Shown here: piece after piece, positions 54,675-63,843 of the stretch
How positions within the stretch are numbered: the first letter of the stretch is position 1
Layout: each line of letters starts with the position of its first letter
NCBI RefSeq assembly: GCF_018860665.1
Contig: NZ_JAHKPK010000062.1
Span: 89,367 to 153,366 of the forward strand
DNA length: 64,000 nucleotides
Source: Pacificibacter marinus
GTDB taxonomy: Bacteria > Pseudomonadota > Alphaproteobacteria > Rhodobacterales > Rhodobacteraceae
Direction: 5' to 3'
The notes under the pieces: model-generated
What the model was told of the DNA's origin: nothing
Seen by the model: the letters and a program-made list of their open reading frames with translations, nothing else
Databases searched by the model: none
Position numbers and translations under genes: made by a program

Positions 54675-56690
54675 ATGACAAACCCGTTTCTAACGCCGTG
54701 GACCACCGCGTTTGACCTACCGCCTTTCGCTGATATTTCCGACGCTGATTTCAAACCCGCTTTTGAGGCTGGTCTTGTCGAGGGCCGCGCCGCGATCAAA
54801 GCGATTGCCGAAAATACAGATGCGCCAACATTTGAGAACACCATTGAAGCAATGGAAAATTGCGAGGCGCTTTTGTCGAAAGTCTTGGGCGTGTTTTACG
54901 GGATTGCAGGCGCTGACAGCAACGAGATACGCGAAGAATTGCAGCGGGATTTCGGTCCGATTTTGGCGGATTATTCATCTGAGATCACGGCGAACACTGC
55001 GCTTTTTGAACGTATCGAGACTCTTTGGAATACACGCGAGGACTTGGGTCTGAACGATGAACAAATGCGGGTTTTGATGCTGACACGCCGCAGTTTTGTA
55101 CGGTCTGGCGCGCAACTGTCGCATGATGACAAAGACCGCATGGCCAAGATCAAGTCACGCCTGTCGACGCTTGGGACTGAGTTTTCACAGAACCTTTTGG
55201 GCGATGAATCAGACTGGTTCATGGCATTAGAAGACGCAGATCTGGTTGGCCTGCCAGACTTTGTGATCGATGCGATGAAGTCGGCAGGGGCGGCCAAGAA
55301 ACTGGACGGGCCATGTCTGACCACATCACGGTCTTTGTTCGTTCCATTTTTACAATTTTCGCCACGTCGAGATCTGCGCGAGGCGGTGTTCCACGCATGG
55401 AAATCACGTGGGGCTCGCGGCAAAGACAATGACAATCGCGGACACGCCGCCGAGATATTGAAGCTGCGCGAAGAGCGGGCGAAGCTGTTGGGCTATGAAA
55501 GTTTCGCCACCTATAAGCTTGAAACCCAGATGGCTAAGACGCCGGACGCGGTGCGCAAATTATTGATGGAAGTCTGGACCCCCGCCAAAGCCGCCGCCGA
55601 AAAAGACGGTGCGATTTTGGAACAGATGCTGCATGCAGATGGGTACACAGGCCCGCTTGAACCATGGGATTGGCGGTATTATTCCGAAAAACGCCGCAAG
55701 ATCGAACATGATTTGGACGAGGCAGAACTCAAGCCCTATTTGCAACTAGATCGAATGATCGAGGCAGCCTTTGCCTGTGCAACACGGCTGTTTGGTTTGG
55801 CGTTCGAGCCGCTTGATGCGACGCTTTACCACGAGGATGTGCGCGGATGGAACGTCACGCGGGATGGTGAACATATTGCCGTTTTCATGGGCGATTACTT
55901 CGCGCGGGCTTCTAAACGTTCGGGCGCGTGGTGCACGGCGATGCGGTCGCAAAAAAAGCTGGGGGGCGATACAAAACCCATCGTTTTGAACGTCTGTAAC
56001 TTTGCCAAGGCTTCGGGCGGAAAACCGAATCTGCTGTCTTACGACGATGCACGGACGCTGTTTCACGAGTTCGGCCATGCGCTGCACCAGATGTTGTCTG
56101 ATGTGACTTATGAAAGCATTTCAGGCACGTCTGTGGCTCGGGACTTTGTGGAACTGCCAAGTCAATTGTACGAGCATTGGCTGGAAGTGCCTGAGGTATT
56201 GCAAGAATTCGCAACACATGCAGACACCGGCGAGGCGATGCCAGCGGACATGCTCAAACGATTGTTGGATGCGCAGACCTATGATCAGGGGTATACCACC
56301 GTGGGTTATGTGGCTTCGGCTTTGACGGATTTGAACTTTCACGACGGCGATGCGCCAGCTGATCCGATGCAATCGCAAGCCGAGACTTTAGATCAATTGG
56401 GGATGCCGAAAGCGACCACGATGTTTCATGAGGCTCCGCATTTCCAGCACGTCTTTGCCGGTGACGGATATTCATGTGGATACTATTCTTACATGTGGTC
56501 CGAAGTTATGGATGCAGATGCATTTGATGCGTTCAAAGAAACGGGACCCTTTGACGCAAAAACGGCAAATCTGCTAAAGACACATATTTTGTCTGCGGGC
56601 GGATCGGCGGACCCTGAGCAACTCTACACGGCCTTTCGGGGGCGTATGCCAGGGCCTGAGGCCATGCTCAAAGGGCGCGGATTGGCGTAA
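54675..56690 (+). CDS. M3-family zinc metallopeptidase (peptidyl-dipeptidase Dcp / oligopeptidase A type)
   Basis: 671 aa, cytoplasmic (no signal). The zinc site is LFHEFGHALHQML with the third ligand in SGTSVARDFVELPSQLYEHW. N-terminal NPFLTPWTTAFDLPPF is typical of the Dcp/OpdA family. ATG at 54675 with AAAGGAGA upstream. Single gene. Confidence 0.92.
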   Translation: MTNPFLTPWTTAFDLPPFADISDADFKPAFEAGLVEGRAAIKAIAENTDAPTFENTIEAMENCEALLSKVLGVFYGIAGADSNEIREELQRDFGPILADYSSEITANTALFERIETLWNTREDLGLNDEQMRVLMLTRRSFVRSGAQLSHDDKDRMAKIKSRLSTLGTEFSQNLLGDESDWFMALEDADLVGLPDFVIDAMKSAGAAKKLDGPCLTTSRSLFVPFLQFSPRRDLREAVFHAWKSRGARGKDNDNRGHAAEILKLREERAKLLGYESFATYKLETQMAKTPDAVRKLLMEVWTPAKAAAEKDGAILEQMLHADGYTGPLEPWDWRYYSEKRRKIEHDLDEAELKPYLQLDRMIEAAFACATRLFGLAFEPLDATLYHEDVRGWNVTRDGEHIAVFMGDYFARASKRSGAWCTAMRSQKKLGGDTKPIVLNVCNFAKASGGKPNLLSYDDARTLFHEFGHALHQMLSDVTYESISGTSVARDFVELPSQLYEHWLEVPEVLQEFATHADTGEAMPADMLKRLLDAQTYDQGYTTVGYVASALTDLNFHDGDAPADPMQSQAETLDQLGMPKATTMFHEAPHFQHVFAGDGYSCGYYSYMWSEVMDADAFDAFKETGPFDAKTANLLKTHILSAGGSADPEQLYTAFRGRMPGPEAMLKGRGLA

Positions 56691-56720
56691 CGCCTGATTG
56701 GCACGCGGTGCATCAGGCGT
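56690..56720. other. Inverted repeat at the convergent ends of the M3 peptidase and cation-efflux genes
   Basis: ACGCCTGA (56690-56697) pairs with TCAGGCGT (56713-56720); the two stop codons lie in the arms. No T-tract on either side, so termination is possible but weakly supported. Confidence 0.4.
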
Positions 56721-57591
56721 CGCGTGCCACGTCTTTGTGGATGATCACATCGCAATTGGGGATAGCGGCACAGATTTTGGCTTTTAGCGCTTTGCCAATT
56801 TCATGGGCTTCGCGCAGGGTTTGCTCGCCGTCCAGTTCGATGTGTAAATGCACAAAAACTTTTGATCCAGCCATACGGGTTTTAAGGTCATGATACCCAC
56901 GCAAGCCCGGATGATTGGAGGCAATTGTTTCAATCGCGGTGATGGTCTCAAGCGGGGCTGCGCGATCCATCAGCGCGTCTAGCGCGGATTTTCCAATACG
57001 CAATGCACCGATGGCAAGCATGCCAGCGGCCCCCAAGGCCACGACGCTGTCTATGCGATGCAGGTCATAGGCAGAGGCCGCAATCAGTGCGATGATCGCG
57101 CCGATATTTGGAATCAGATCACCAACGTAATGCAGGCTGTCGGCGGCGACCACTTTGGACCCTGTGCGCTTTGCCACACGCCGTTGCCACAAGACCAATG
57201 CTGCAGTGAGCATGATCGAGAGGATCATCACGGTAATGCCACGGGACTCATATTGCATTTCGATAGGCACGGGTGTCAGTAGGCGCTGCATGGCTGACCA
57301 AGCGATAACGGCGCTTGATAACAAGATAAACCCAGACTGCCCAAGAGCCGCCAAATCCTCAGCAGAGGTGTGGCCAAAGGTGTGCTCGTCATCTGGTGGC
57401 CGTGCGGCATAAAAGATCGCCATCAACCCGCCAAGCGCCATGACCAGATCCAATGCGCTATCGACCAAAGAGGTGGCGATCGACAACGCTCCGGTATGTT
57501 CGAACGCCCAATACTTGGCCAAAACCAAGATCAAGGCGACGCTGACTGAAGCCAATCCAGCGGAAATGTTTAGGCGGGTGTGTGCGTGCAT
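56713..57591 (-). CDS. Cation diffusion facilitator (FieF-like)
   Basis: 292 aa with six membrane helices and a C-terminal cytoplasmic ferredoxin-like domain (LKTRMAGSKVFVHLHIELD). TM2 and TM5 metal-site residues: SLVDSALDLVMALGG and HYVGDLIPNIGAIIALI. Exports divalent metals (Zn2+, Fe2+ or Mn2+); specificity cannot be read off. Confidence 0.9.
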   Translation of the reverse strand: MHAHTRLNISAGLASVSVALILVLAKYWAFEHTGALSIATSLVDSALDLVMALGGLMAIFYAARPPDDEHTFGHTSAEDLAALGQSGFILLSSAVIAWSAMQRLLTPVPIEMQYESRGITVMILSIMLTAALVLWQRRVAKRTGSKVVAADSLHYVGDLIPNIGAIIALIAASAYDLHRIDSVVALGAAGMLAIGALRIGKSALDALMDRAAPLETITAIETIASNHPGLRGYHDLKTRMAGSKVFVHLHIELDGEQTLREAHEIGKALKAKICAAIPNCDVIIHKDVARDA

Positions 57592-57616
57592 GCGCTATAT
57601 TATGGTTTTAGAAGCT

Positions 57617-58606
57617 TTAGGAAAGCATAAGTTTTTCGCGGACCCGCGCCCAAGCGCGATCGGCAAAGTTGTCTTTGCTTGGCTCAAGGCAATGCAGTTC
57701 CAAAAACCAATGAAAATAGCCCTCAAAGTCGAAATCTTTCATGGTTTCGGGGCCGAACTCAATTGCTGCACGCAAATCAGCCACCGTTTTGGGCGTCAAT
57801 GTGGCGTGCCAGTAATCAGATTTGGCGCAGGTGATAACGGGCTTGCGCTGCATCAAAGCTTCAAAGCCTGTGGTTGAATTATGCGTGATGACAACGCGTG
57901 AGGCTTCGATCAAATCATGGATCGAGGCGTCTGTGGTTTTGACATTCGGATAGTCTTCGCAAGTTTCCAAAATCCGTCGCCGAGTTGCTTTTGACTGATG
58001 TGGGTGAGGCTTGACATAAACCAAAGCGTCTTTGTCGTAGGTCGAGGCGGTTTCAATCATTTGCTCGATGGACAAATAATTATGCCGCGGATGAACTGGG
58101 TCAGTCGGTTGGCAAAAAATCGTTGCAGTCGCCAAACGCAGCGGCGCGTCCATGCGGGGTTCTTGACTGAGCTTTGAAACATTTTCGCGCAGCATATACC
58201 CCGTGACACCGTTGAAGAAAAAAGCGGATTTTTCCGCATCGATATCTTCGCTTGAATATCGTGCAAACCGCAAAGAGCTGTTCCAGCCATGCCCGATTTC
58301 ATCAAAGTACCAAAACCCCCATAGATAGGACGGAAAGGCATGTAAAATTCCGGCCCCGTACATCGCAGGACCGCCCACGATGATGTGCAAATGGGATTGT
58401 TCTAACAGCCCGCGCGAGGTGCGGCTGTTGCCTTCGACCAAATAGGGAGACAGGCCTTTTTGATTGAGTTTTCGAGAGAGCTTAGTGAAAAAGTCATGCT
58501 TGTTCTCAACGAGGGCGTTCAACCAGCTGCCATAAGCATGGATGACAGCGGATTTGTAACCCGCAGGAATATTACGCGCTGACAATGGTGATTTGAGCTG
58601 TTCCAT
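57617..58606 (-). CDS. Capsule-polysaccharide-type transferase-like protein
   Basis: 329 aa, no signal or membrane helix. C-terminal half resembles Capsule_synth (KpsS/KpsC-like) proteins: YVKPHPHQSKATRRRI, VKTTDASIHDLIEASRVVITHNSTTGFEALMQRKPVITC-type pattern, with His-Asn-Ser-Thr before the glycine. TTAGGAGG is 5 nt before the ATG at 58606. No other capsule gene is nearby, so the polymer or substrate is unknown. Confidence 0.7.
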   Translation of the reverse strand: MEQLKSPLSARNIPAGYKSAVIHAYGSWLNALVENKHDFFTKLSRKLNQKGLSPYLVEGNSRTSRGLLEQSHLHIIVGGPAMYGAGILHAFPSYLWGFWYFDEIGHGWNSSLRFARYSSEDIDAEKSAFFFNGVTGYMLRENVSKLSQEPRMDAPLRLATATIFCQPTDPVHPRHNYLSIEQMIETASTYDKDALVYVKPHPHQSKATRRRILETCEDYPNVKTTDASIHDLIEASRVVITHNSTTGFEALMQRKPVITCAKSDYWHATLTPKTVADLRAAIEFGPETMKDFDFEGYFHWFLELHCLEPSKDNFADRAWARVREKLMLS

Positions 58607-58630
58607 AGTGCCTCCTAATCGCACGCGCGT

Positions 58631-59287
58631 TTATTCAAGGATCTCATCAGCGTCGACGCCCCAAAGCCCTGTCTTGCGCAGCCAACCTTTGTGACCGCCA
58701 GCCGAGGCTTTGCACCAGTCAATATTACATTCCAACAATCGCAAAACAGCGCCTTTTTCGGCTTGCGCGGCTAGTCTGCTTGATGGGTCGGGGCGCACAT
58801 GCAGGTCCACGGTCTCATGTTGAACAAGTGCCGTGCGCACGCCTGAAATCAATGTGTAATGTACCCATCCTGTAGCGTCCTCAAAGTCACGCACGCGACG
58901 CCAGTGACCATATTCTGCAATCACTTCCAAAGGATAGCCGCGCAGCTTAAACACCCAATCGATTCTATGGCTGAGTGAAGGCCCGCGTCGCGCGTTGGCT
59001 TCTGTTGCTTTAAGCGACACAAATCGGGGCAAGGGAAGGTTGGTGACCGATCCGCGTTCACTTGTATCTTTGACTGGGGTCGTAGGTTTTGCATTTTCAG
59101 GTGCTGGAGTCTTAGAGGCGGGCTGGCCTTGTTCGGCGGGCGTTGCGGGCGCGTCTTGAGCAAGGGCTATGTTGGGTAAGCTGGTCATGACGATGAGCAT
59201 GCTTGTGAGCGCGATTATCGCATGGTTCCGGCAAAAGGAACCAACGTGGTTTGATGCCACTAAAGACCGAAGAGTGATTTTTTTCAC
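58631..59287 (-). CDS. Exported SH3-domain protein
   Basis: 218 aa. Hydrophobic signal (ALTSMLIVMTSLPNIALAQ), a Pro/Ala/Thr-rich linker, then two bacterial SH3-like repeats: SLKATEANARRGPSLSHRIDWV and VDLHVRPDPSSRLAAQAEKGAVLRL, each ending in WxxV/GWL (GWVHYTLI, KGWLRKTGLW). Such proteins bind peptidoglycan or act in the envelope. The start is GTG at 59287 (VKKITL) with a poor ribosome binding site. Confidence 0.8.
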   Translation of the reverse strand: MKKITLRSLVASNHVGSFCRNHAIIALTSMLIVMTSLPNIALAQDAPATPAEQGQPASKTPAPENAKPTTPVKDTSERGSVTNLPLPRFVSLKATEANARRGPSLSHRIDWVFKLRGYPLEVIAEYGHWRRVRDFEDATGWVHYTLISGVRTALVQHETVDLHVRPDPSSRLAAQAEKGAVLRLLECNIDWCKASAGGHKGWLRKTGLWGVDADEILE

Positions 59288-59512
59288 GTGGAATTGACCC
59301 GACTTTTGCCCCGAACAGATGAGGTGATACCTAGATACGATGTGTCACACATTCAAGAATTTCATGCTTGAACCGCGATGACCATACTGTGCCAGCACTA
59401 GGGAAAAAAGTGAAGGTGACTAAACAGCTCAAGGCGTCATTTTTGACCATAAGTAAAAATCAAAAGACATCTGCGTATGGTTTGTTAAGGACGCCACTAT
59501 TTTGAGCGATGT

Positions 59513-60427
59513 TTATTGCCTTTGGTCTTGGATGAATGTGCCGTTTTTCAAGTCCTTCATCGCTTGGCGCAGCTCGTCTTGTGTGTTCATCACAATTGGT
59601 CCGTGCCATGCGACAGGTTCTTGGATTGGCTGGCCTGAGATAAGTAAAAAGCGAAGGCCTTGCGGGCCTGATTGTACTGAAATTTCATCCCCTGTGTCAA
59701 AGTTCACTAAGGACCGGTTGCCAGACATGTCGCGGATGTTGATTTCTTCGCCGGCAACTTCTTTTTCAACACGCACACCGTAGGGCGTGGAGGCATCGCG
59801 AAAGCTGCCAGTGCCTGCGAAAATATAGGCAAAGGTGTTGGCATAAGTATCAATAGGCAGTGTTTTGCGGGTGTTGGGCGGGATTGAAATATCCAAATAT
59901 AGCGGGTCAGCCGCGACCCCATCTACAGGACCGCGCTTGCCCCAAAACGACCCTGTCACAATCTTGACCACTGTGCCGTCGTCGTCGGTTATGATCGGAA
60001 TATCAGGCCCTTGAATGTCTTGATACCGTGGCGCGGTCATTTTTAAGCTGGAGGGCAGATTGGCCCAAAGCTGAAAGCCATGCATCTGCCCCTTTGGGTT
60101 CGCGCGCGGCATTTCTTGGTGCATGATACCAGAGCCTGCGGTCATCCACTGCACCGATCCCGCGCCTAGAACGCCACGATTGCCAAGGCTGTCGCCGTGC
60201 TCAACTTCGCCGTCTAGAACATAAGTGATGGTTTCGATACCGCGATGCGGGTGCCACGGAAAGCCTTTTTCGAATTTCACAGGGTCGTCATTGCGAAAAT
60301 CGTCAAACAACAAAAACGGATCAAACTCGCGGGGTTTGTGAAACCCAAAGGCACGGTACAGATGAACTCCAGCACCTTCCATGGTGGCTTGGGCTTCGGT
60401 GATCGATTTTACAGGGCGAAAGGTCAT
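59513..60427 (-). CDS. Pirin-family protein
   Basis: 304 aa bicupin. Metal ligands in FPWHPHRGIETITYVLDGEVEHGDS, then MTAGSGIMHQEMP and GFQLWANLP; C-terminal cupin with GPIVMNTQDELRQAMKDLKNGTF as usual. Bacterial pirins include quercetinases and oxidative-stress proteins; role here unknown. The 225 bp to the SH3 gene hold nothing I recognise. Confidence 0.92.
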   Translation of the reverse strand: MTFRPVKSITEAQATMEGAGVHLYRAFGFHKPREFDPFLLFDDFRNDDPVKFEKGFPWHPHRGIETITYVLDGEVEHGDSLGNRGVLGAGSVQWMTAGSGIMHQEMPRANPKGQMHGFQLWANLPSSLKMTAPRYQDIQGPDIPIITDDDGTVVKIVTGSFWGKRGPVDGVAADPLYLDISIPPNTRKTLPIDTYANTFAYIFAGTGSFRDASTPYGVRVEKEVAGEEINIRDMSGNRSLVNFDTGDEISVQSGPQGLRFLLISGQPIQEPVAWHGPIVMNTQDELRQAMKDLKNGTFIQDQRQ

Positions 60428-60583
60428 GATGAAACTCCTATGTTGAGATCACCTTAACCAAAGCCGTATCTGTGCGATATTCGGTAAAAGGACACCGTTC
60501 ATGTGCGAAAATACGCAGATCAGCTACGTAAGTTGGGCGAATCTAAATATTCGAACAGTGTGCGCCCCGAAGGGCGCTCTGTT

Positions 60584-61408
60584 TCATTTCTTGTTGGAGC
60601 CATAGACATTGGCCGGCCCTGGAAACGCCCGTGATTTGACCTCGGCGGCATATTCCGCGACGGCGTCGTCAATCGCTTCTCCCATGGCGCCGTATTTTTT
60701 GACAAATTTGGGCACCCATTCATTGAGCCCCAACATGTCCTCCATCACAAGGATTTGACCGTCACAGGTTTTGGACGCGCCGATCCCAATGGCAGGCACC
60801 TCGATCGCACTGGTGATCCTATCGGCCAGTGGTTCAACGACCCCCTCGACCACAATGGCAAAAGCACCTGCTTCGGCCACAGCGATTGCGTCATCAATAT
60901 GAACCTGCCATGTGTCTTCGTCGCGACCTTGGGTCTTGAACCCACCCATAGTGTTTGTCGATTGCGGTGTTAATCCGATGTGCCCCATCACAGGAATGCC
61001 TCGTTCGGTCAAGAATTTGACCGTCTCGGCCATACGCGCGCCACCTTCAAGTTTCACCGCTTGGCATTGCGTTTCTTTCATGATTTTTGCGGCGTTGTGA
61101 AACGCCTGCGAGGGGCTTTCTTCATATGAGCCAAACGGCATATCGACGACGATCAGCGCGCGTTTGGTGCCGCGGACCACAGCTTTGCCATGCATGATCA
61201 TCAATTCCAAAGACACGCCAACGGTGCTTTCCATCCCGTGCATCACCATACCAAGACTATCGCCGACCAGTAGAAAGTCGCAGTATTTTTCAGCGATGGC
61301 GGCAGTGTGTGCATGATAAGAGGTGAGCGACACGATGGGCTCTCCCCCTTTGCGGTCACGAATTTGTGGCACGGTCACGCGGCGGATCGTTTCGGTTTGG
61401 GTGGACAT
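60584..61408 (-). CDS. panB: 3-methyl-2-oxobutanoate hydroxymethyltransferase
   Basis: 274 aa, first committed step of pantothenate synthesis (ketopantoate from 2-oxoisovalerate). [14 protein letters not shown] (Mg-binding Asp), [11 protein letters not shown] (Lys/Glu), GHIGLTPQS and [21 protein letters not shown]. 33 bp after panC. A GC-rich hairpin without T-tract (60562-60577) follows the stop. Confidence 0.97.
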   Translation of the reverse strand: MSTQTETIRRVTVPQIRDRKGGEPIVSLTSYHAHTAAIAEKYCDFLLVGDSLGMVMHGMESTVGVSLELMIMHGKAVVRGTKRALIVVDMPFGSYEESPSQAFHNAAKIMKETQCQAVKLEGGARMAETVKFLTERGIPVMGHIGLTPQSTNTMGGFKTQGRDEDTWQVHIDDAIAVAEAGAFAIVVEGVVEPLADRITSAIEVPAIGIGASKTCDGQILVMEDMLGLNEWVPKFVKKYGAMGEAIDDAVAEYAAEVKSRAFPGPANVYGSNKK

Positions 61409-61442
61409 GATATGTCTCCTTTACGTGCGGCTGGCGCCGACA

Positions 61443-62291
61443 TTAGCTGGGGTCGCAGACCCGTTGATCAATAAGTAGCACATCGCCAAAGGTGACCGCG
61501 AGCAAGATCACCACGGGCGCTGTAATCTTTCCTGTCGGCACCTCAAGGCTTGCCGCATCACGCACATCGACGCTTTGCACTGTGGCGCGGGGTTCACGGG
61601 CGATAAAGGCACGAATGTCGTTTTCCAGATCAGCCGCATCGCGACCATCTGAGGCCTCGTAATCGCCATAAGCCAAAGCTTTGTTCAAAATCAGTGCGGC
61701 TTGGCGATCCTCAGGGGACAAGCGAACATTGCGCGATGACATGGCCAGACCATCAATTTCGCGCACTGTCGGCACGCCAATGGCTTCAATAGGAATGTCG
61801 AGATCGCGAACCATCGTTTTGATGACCAACAATTGCTGATAATCTTTCTCGCCGAAAAACGCCTTGTCCGCTTGGGCAATATTGAACAGTTTCGCAACGA
61901 TTGTGCAGACACCTTTGTAGTGATCTGGGCGCAAAGCCCCCATCAACATATCCGCGAGCTGTTCCGTTTCGACTGTGGTTTGCGCTGATGGATCGTACAT
62001 TTCCTCAACCGCTGGCGCAAAAACAGCGTCGACACCTTCCGCCTCAAGCATGGCGAAATCGCGTGCCTCGTCACGGGGGTAGGCGTCCAAGTCGGATGGA
62101 TCGCCAAACTGTGTCGGATTGACAAAGATCGTTGTTATTACACGGTTTGTCTGGGCTTTGGCCGCGCGCACCAATGTCATGTGGCCCTCGTGCAGATATC
62201 CCATAGTGGGCACCAAGCCGACGGTTTCAGCGTTGGCGCGAAAGCCTTTTACGGTGTCTCTCAACTCGGCTTTGGTTCGGCAAATTTTCAT
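61443..62291 (-). CDS. panC: Pantothenate synthetase
   Basis: 282 aa; ATP-dependent joining of pantoate and beta-alanine. PTMGYLHEGHMTLVRAAK contains the HIGH-like motif, FGEKDYQQLLVIKTMVRDL and MSSRNVRLSPEDR the KMSKS-like loop. ATG at 62291 preceded by GAGGAGA. Upstream gene of the panC-panB operon. Confidence 0.96.
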   Translation of the reverse strand: MKICRTKAELRDTVKGFRANAETVGLVPTMGYLHEGHMTLVRAAKAQTNRVITTIFVNPTQFGDPSDLDAYPRDEARDFAMLEAEGVDAVFAPAVEEMYDPSAQTTVETEQLADMLMGALRPDHYKGVCTIVAKLFNIAQADKAFFGEKDYQQLLVIKTMVRDLDIPIEAIGVPTVREIDGLAMSSRNVRLSPEDRQAALILNKALAYGDYEASDGRDAADLENDIRAFIAREPRATVQSVDVRDAASLEVPTGKITAPVVILLAVTFGDVLLIDQRVCDPS

Positions 62292-62498
62292 CGCACTGTC
62301 TCCTCGCGACATAATCTTGCGCGGACAGTAGCGAGCTTGTGGCACCTCGGCAAGCGTCGGTGGTTGCTGTGTCTCAAGGTTTTAAATGGCTCGATAAACA
62401 TGGTAAATTTCTTATATTGTCCTTAGGTCAACCATGGTTTTGCCATGTTTGGTTGCCAAATTGTCGATGAATTATGTATTTTTGCGGAGACTGTTTTC

Positions 62499-62990
62499 AT
62501 GTTTCAATCTAAAGCGAGCATTGCAGGGGTCGCTGTATCTGTGGTCGTTGGTATCATCTTGGTGGTGATGCAAATCAACATTTCAACCTCTGTTATGGGC
62601 TCCGTATCGGGAGACATGTCAGGGGTCTCGGGGACCGGTAGTTCATATTATAATGGTCGGTCAGAGGATGATGTGCTCGACCCAACACGCATTATCGCGC
62701 CCAAAGGCGGCAACGGAAAGTTGGCGGAATTGGAAATCATTGATGACAGTATTCCGAGCGCCGAAATTATTATCGATGATGGAACCGGCAATGTGGACTT
62801 TGAGGCAAAGGTGCCTGATGAACCTGAATATGTTTTGAGTGACGATGCAGGGGTTGTCGAAAAAGTCGTTTTCTTCGCCGGTGTAGTCTGGCGTTGGATT
62901 TTGGGGGATCGTGGCGAAAAAGAAGACAGTTATGAAATGAGCTGCAAGCCCAAAAAAGGCGGTGGCAAAGTCTGTACGATCATCCGCTAA
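62499..62990 (+). CDS. Hypothetical single-pass membrane protein
   Basis: 163 aa, not recognised. One N-terminal helix (GVAVSVVVGIILVVMQINIS), then a Gly/Ser-rich segment (SGVSGTGSSYYN), a highly acidic middle (IIDDSIPSAEIIIDDGTGNV, PDEPEYVLSDD), a second short hydrophobic stretch (VVFFAGVVWRWILGD) and a basic C-terminus with two Cys (CKPKKGGGKVC). GGAG lies 10 nt before the ATG, and a good terminator follows, so the gene is credible. Divergent from panC. Confidence 0.7.
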   Translation: MFQSKASIAGVAVSVVVGIILVVMQINISTSVMGSVSGDMSGVSGTGSSYYNGRSEDDVLDPTRIIAPKGGNGKLAELEIIDDSIPSAEIIIDDGTGNVDFEAKVPDEPEYVLSDDAGVVEKVVFFAGVVWRWILGDRGEKEDSYEMSCKPKKGGGKVCTIIR

Positions 62991-63024
62991 AGCCCGCAAA
63001 CTTAAGCGTGACTTAATCTTATGT

Positions 63025-63059
63025 AAACGGCGTGTGATCAGATGATCCGCGCCGTTTTT
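63025..63059 (+). terminator. Terminator after the hypothetical membrane protein
   Basis: AAACGGCG (63025-63032) and CGCCGTTT (63050-63057) with a 17-nt loop, then TT; T-run 63055-63059. Confidence 0.8.
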
Positions 63060-63176
63060 CTATGTGCGTTTCGGGTGCATGCAAGAATTGCATTAAACGT
63101 GTCCCGCCTGCTCAAGTATTTGGATGCATCCATAAGGGACGGGCCACAGCATATTTGCACCGCCATGCCCAGCATG

Positions 63177-63246
63177 ATGTGAACACATCGTGCGTAGTGC
63201 GACAGATCGCCTCGTGAACGCTGTCGTGTTCAGTTTGTGAACACAT
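63177..63246. promoter_or_regulatory. Cluster of GTGAAC dyads (candidate operator)
   Basis: ATGTGAACACAT (63177-63188), TGAAC/GTTCA (63215-63232) and TTGTGAACACAT (63235-63246). The outer two share 11 of 12 bases, centres 58 bp apart. Likely a regulator site for the following gene; unproven. Confidence 0.4.
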
Positions 63247-63402
63247 ATGTGGTCGCCCAAAACCCACCAAATAAGGCCAATGCGGTCAGGCGAACCCAAT
63301 GTGATGTGCGTCATATGAATTTCGGGGTTCGATTTTGGACGCGGTAAATATTTGTCAGTCCATTTGCCTCTTGATAACAAACGCGTGAGAGGAGCGTGAA
63401 CA

Positions 63403-63843
63403 GTGTCGAATCAAACTGTGAACAAACGACATTATTGCGAGGGCCTATTGGGCTCTGCTCTGTCTTTTGTCGCACACCAGTCGGCGGTTTTCTGTATCCT
63501 TTTGGTCGCATTGGTTCTGTCAGGTACAGTTCCTCAAGGTTTTATGCGATCTGCGGCGGATGACGGCATGATGCTTGTGCTGTGTACGCCGAACGGCCCG
63601 ACTGAGGTCTGGATGACGGCTGACGGAGACATCCAAGAAAAGGCTCCCATCGATCACACGACTTCGGAGCAAATGGACTGTCTTGCGGTCACGTTATCTT
63701 TGGTTTTGGTGCAATCATGGCTGGAAACGCTTGTTAATCCTGCCGAGTTTTCACCTTTTCGCACAACGTTTATTGACCAGCGCCGCGCCCTTGTTGTCGA
63801 GCACTCTCCACTTCAACCGCGTGCCCCTCCGAAATTTATCTAA
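63403..63843 (+). CDS. Putative membrane/exported protein, DUF2946-like
   Basis: 146 aa. One hydrophobic helix (VFCILLVALVLSGTVPQGFM) followed by MMLVLCTPNGPTEVWMTADGD, which resembles the DUF2946 family found beside copper or TonB-dependent genes; C-terminus rich in Pro/Arg with PRAPPKFI. Start codon is GTG at 63403 with GAGGAG 8-11 nt upstream. The last 157 bp of the window hold no clear gene; GTG at 63987 (GTGTCTGAACTGAA) might begin the next one. Confidence 0.6.
   Translation: MSNQTVNKRHYCEGLLGSALSFVAHQSAVFCILLVALVLSGTVPQGFMRSAADDGMMLVLCTPNGPTEVWMTADGDIQEKAPIDHTTSEQMDCLAVTLSLVLVQSWLETLVNPAEFSPFRTTFIDQRRALVVEHSPLQPRAPPKFI

Larger units (their letters stand above)
62991..63402. other. 412-bp intergenic region with GTGAACAC dyads
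   Basis: Besides the terminator I see no gene. Two ATGTG/TTGTG-AA-CACAT dyads (63177-63188, 63235-63246) and a TGAAC...GTTCA inverted repeat (63215-63219, 63228-63232) lie 150-225 bp before the next start codon. A minus-strand frame of 95 codons (63093-63380) spans it but shows no family features. Confidence 0.5.

Noticed and set aside
63093..63380. 95-codon minus-strand frame with a His-rich stretch (CSHHAGHGG)
   Set aside because: No ribosome binding site, no family, and it covers the probable promoter and dyads of the DUF2946-like gene.
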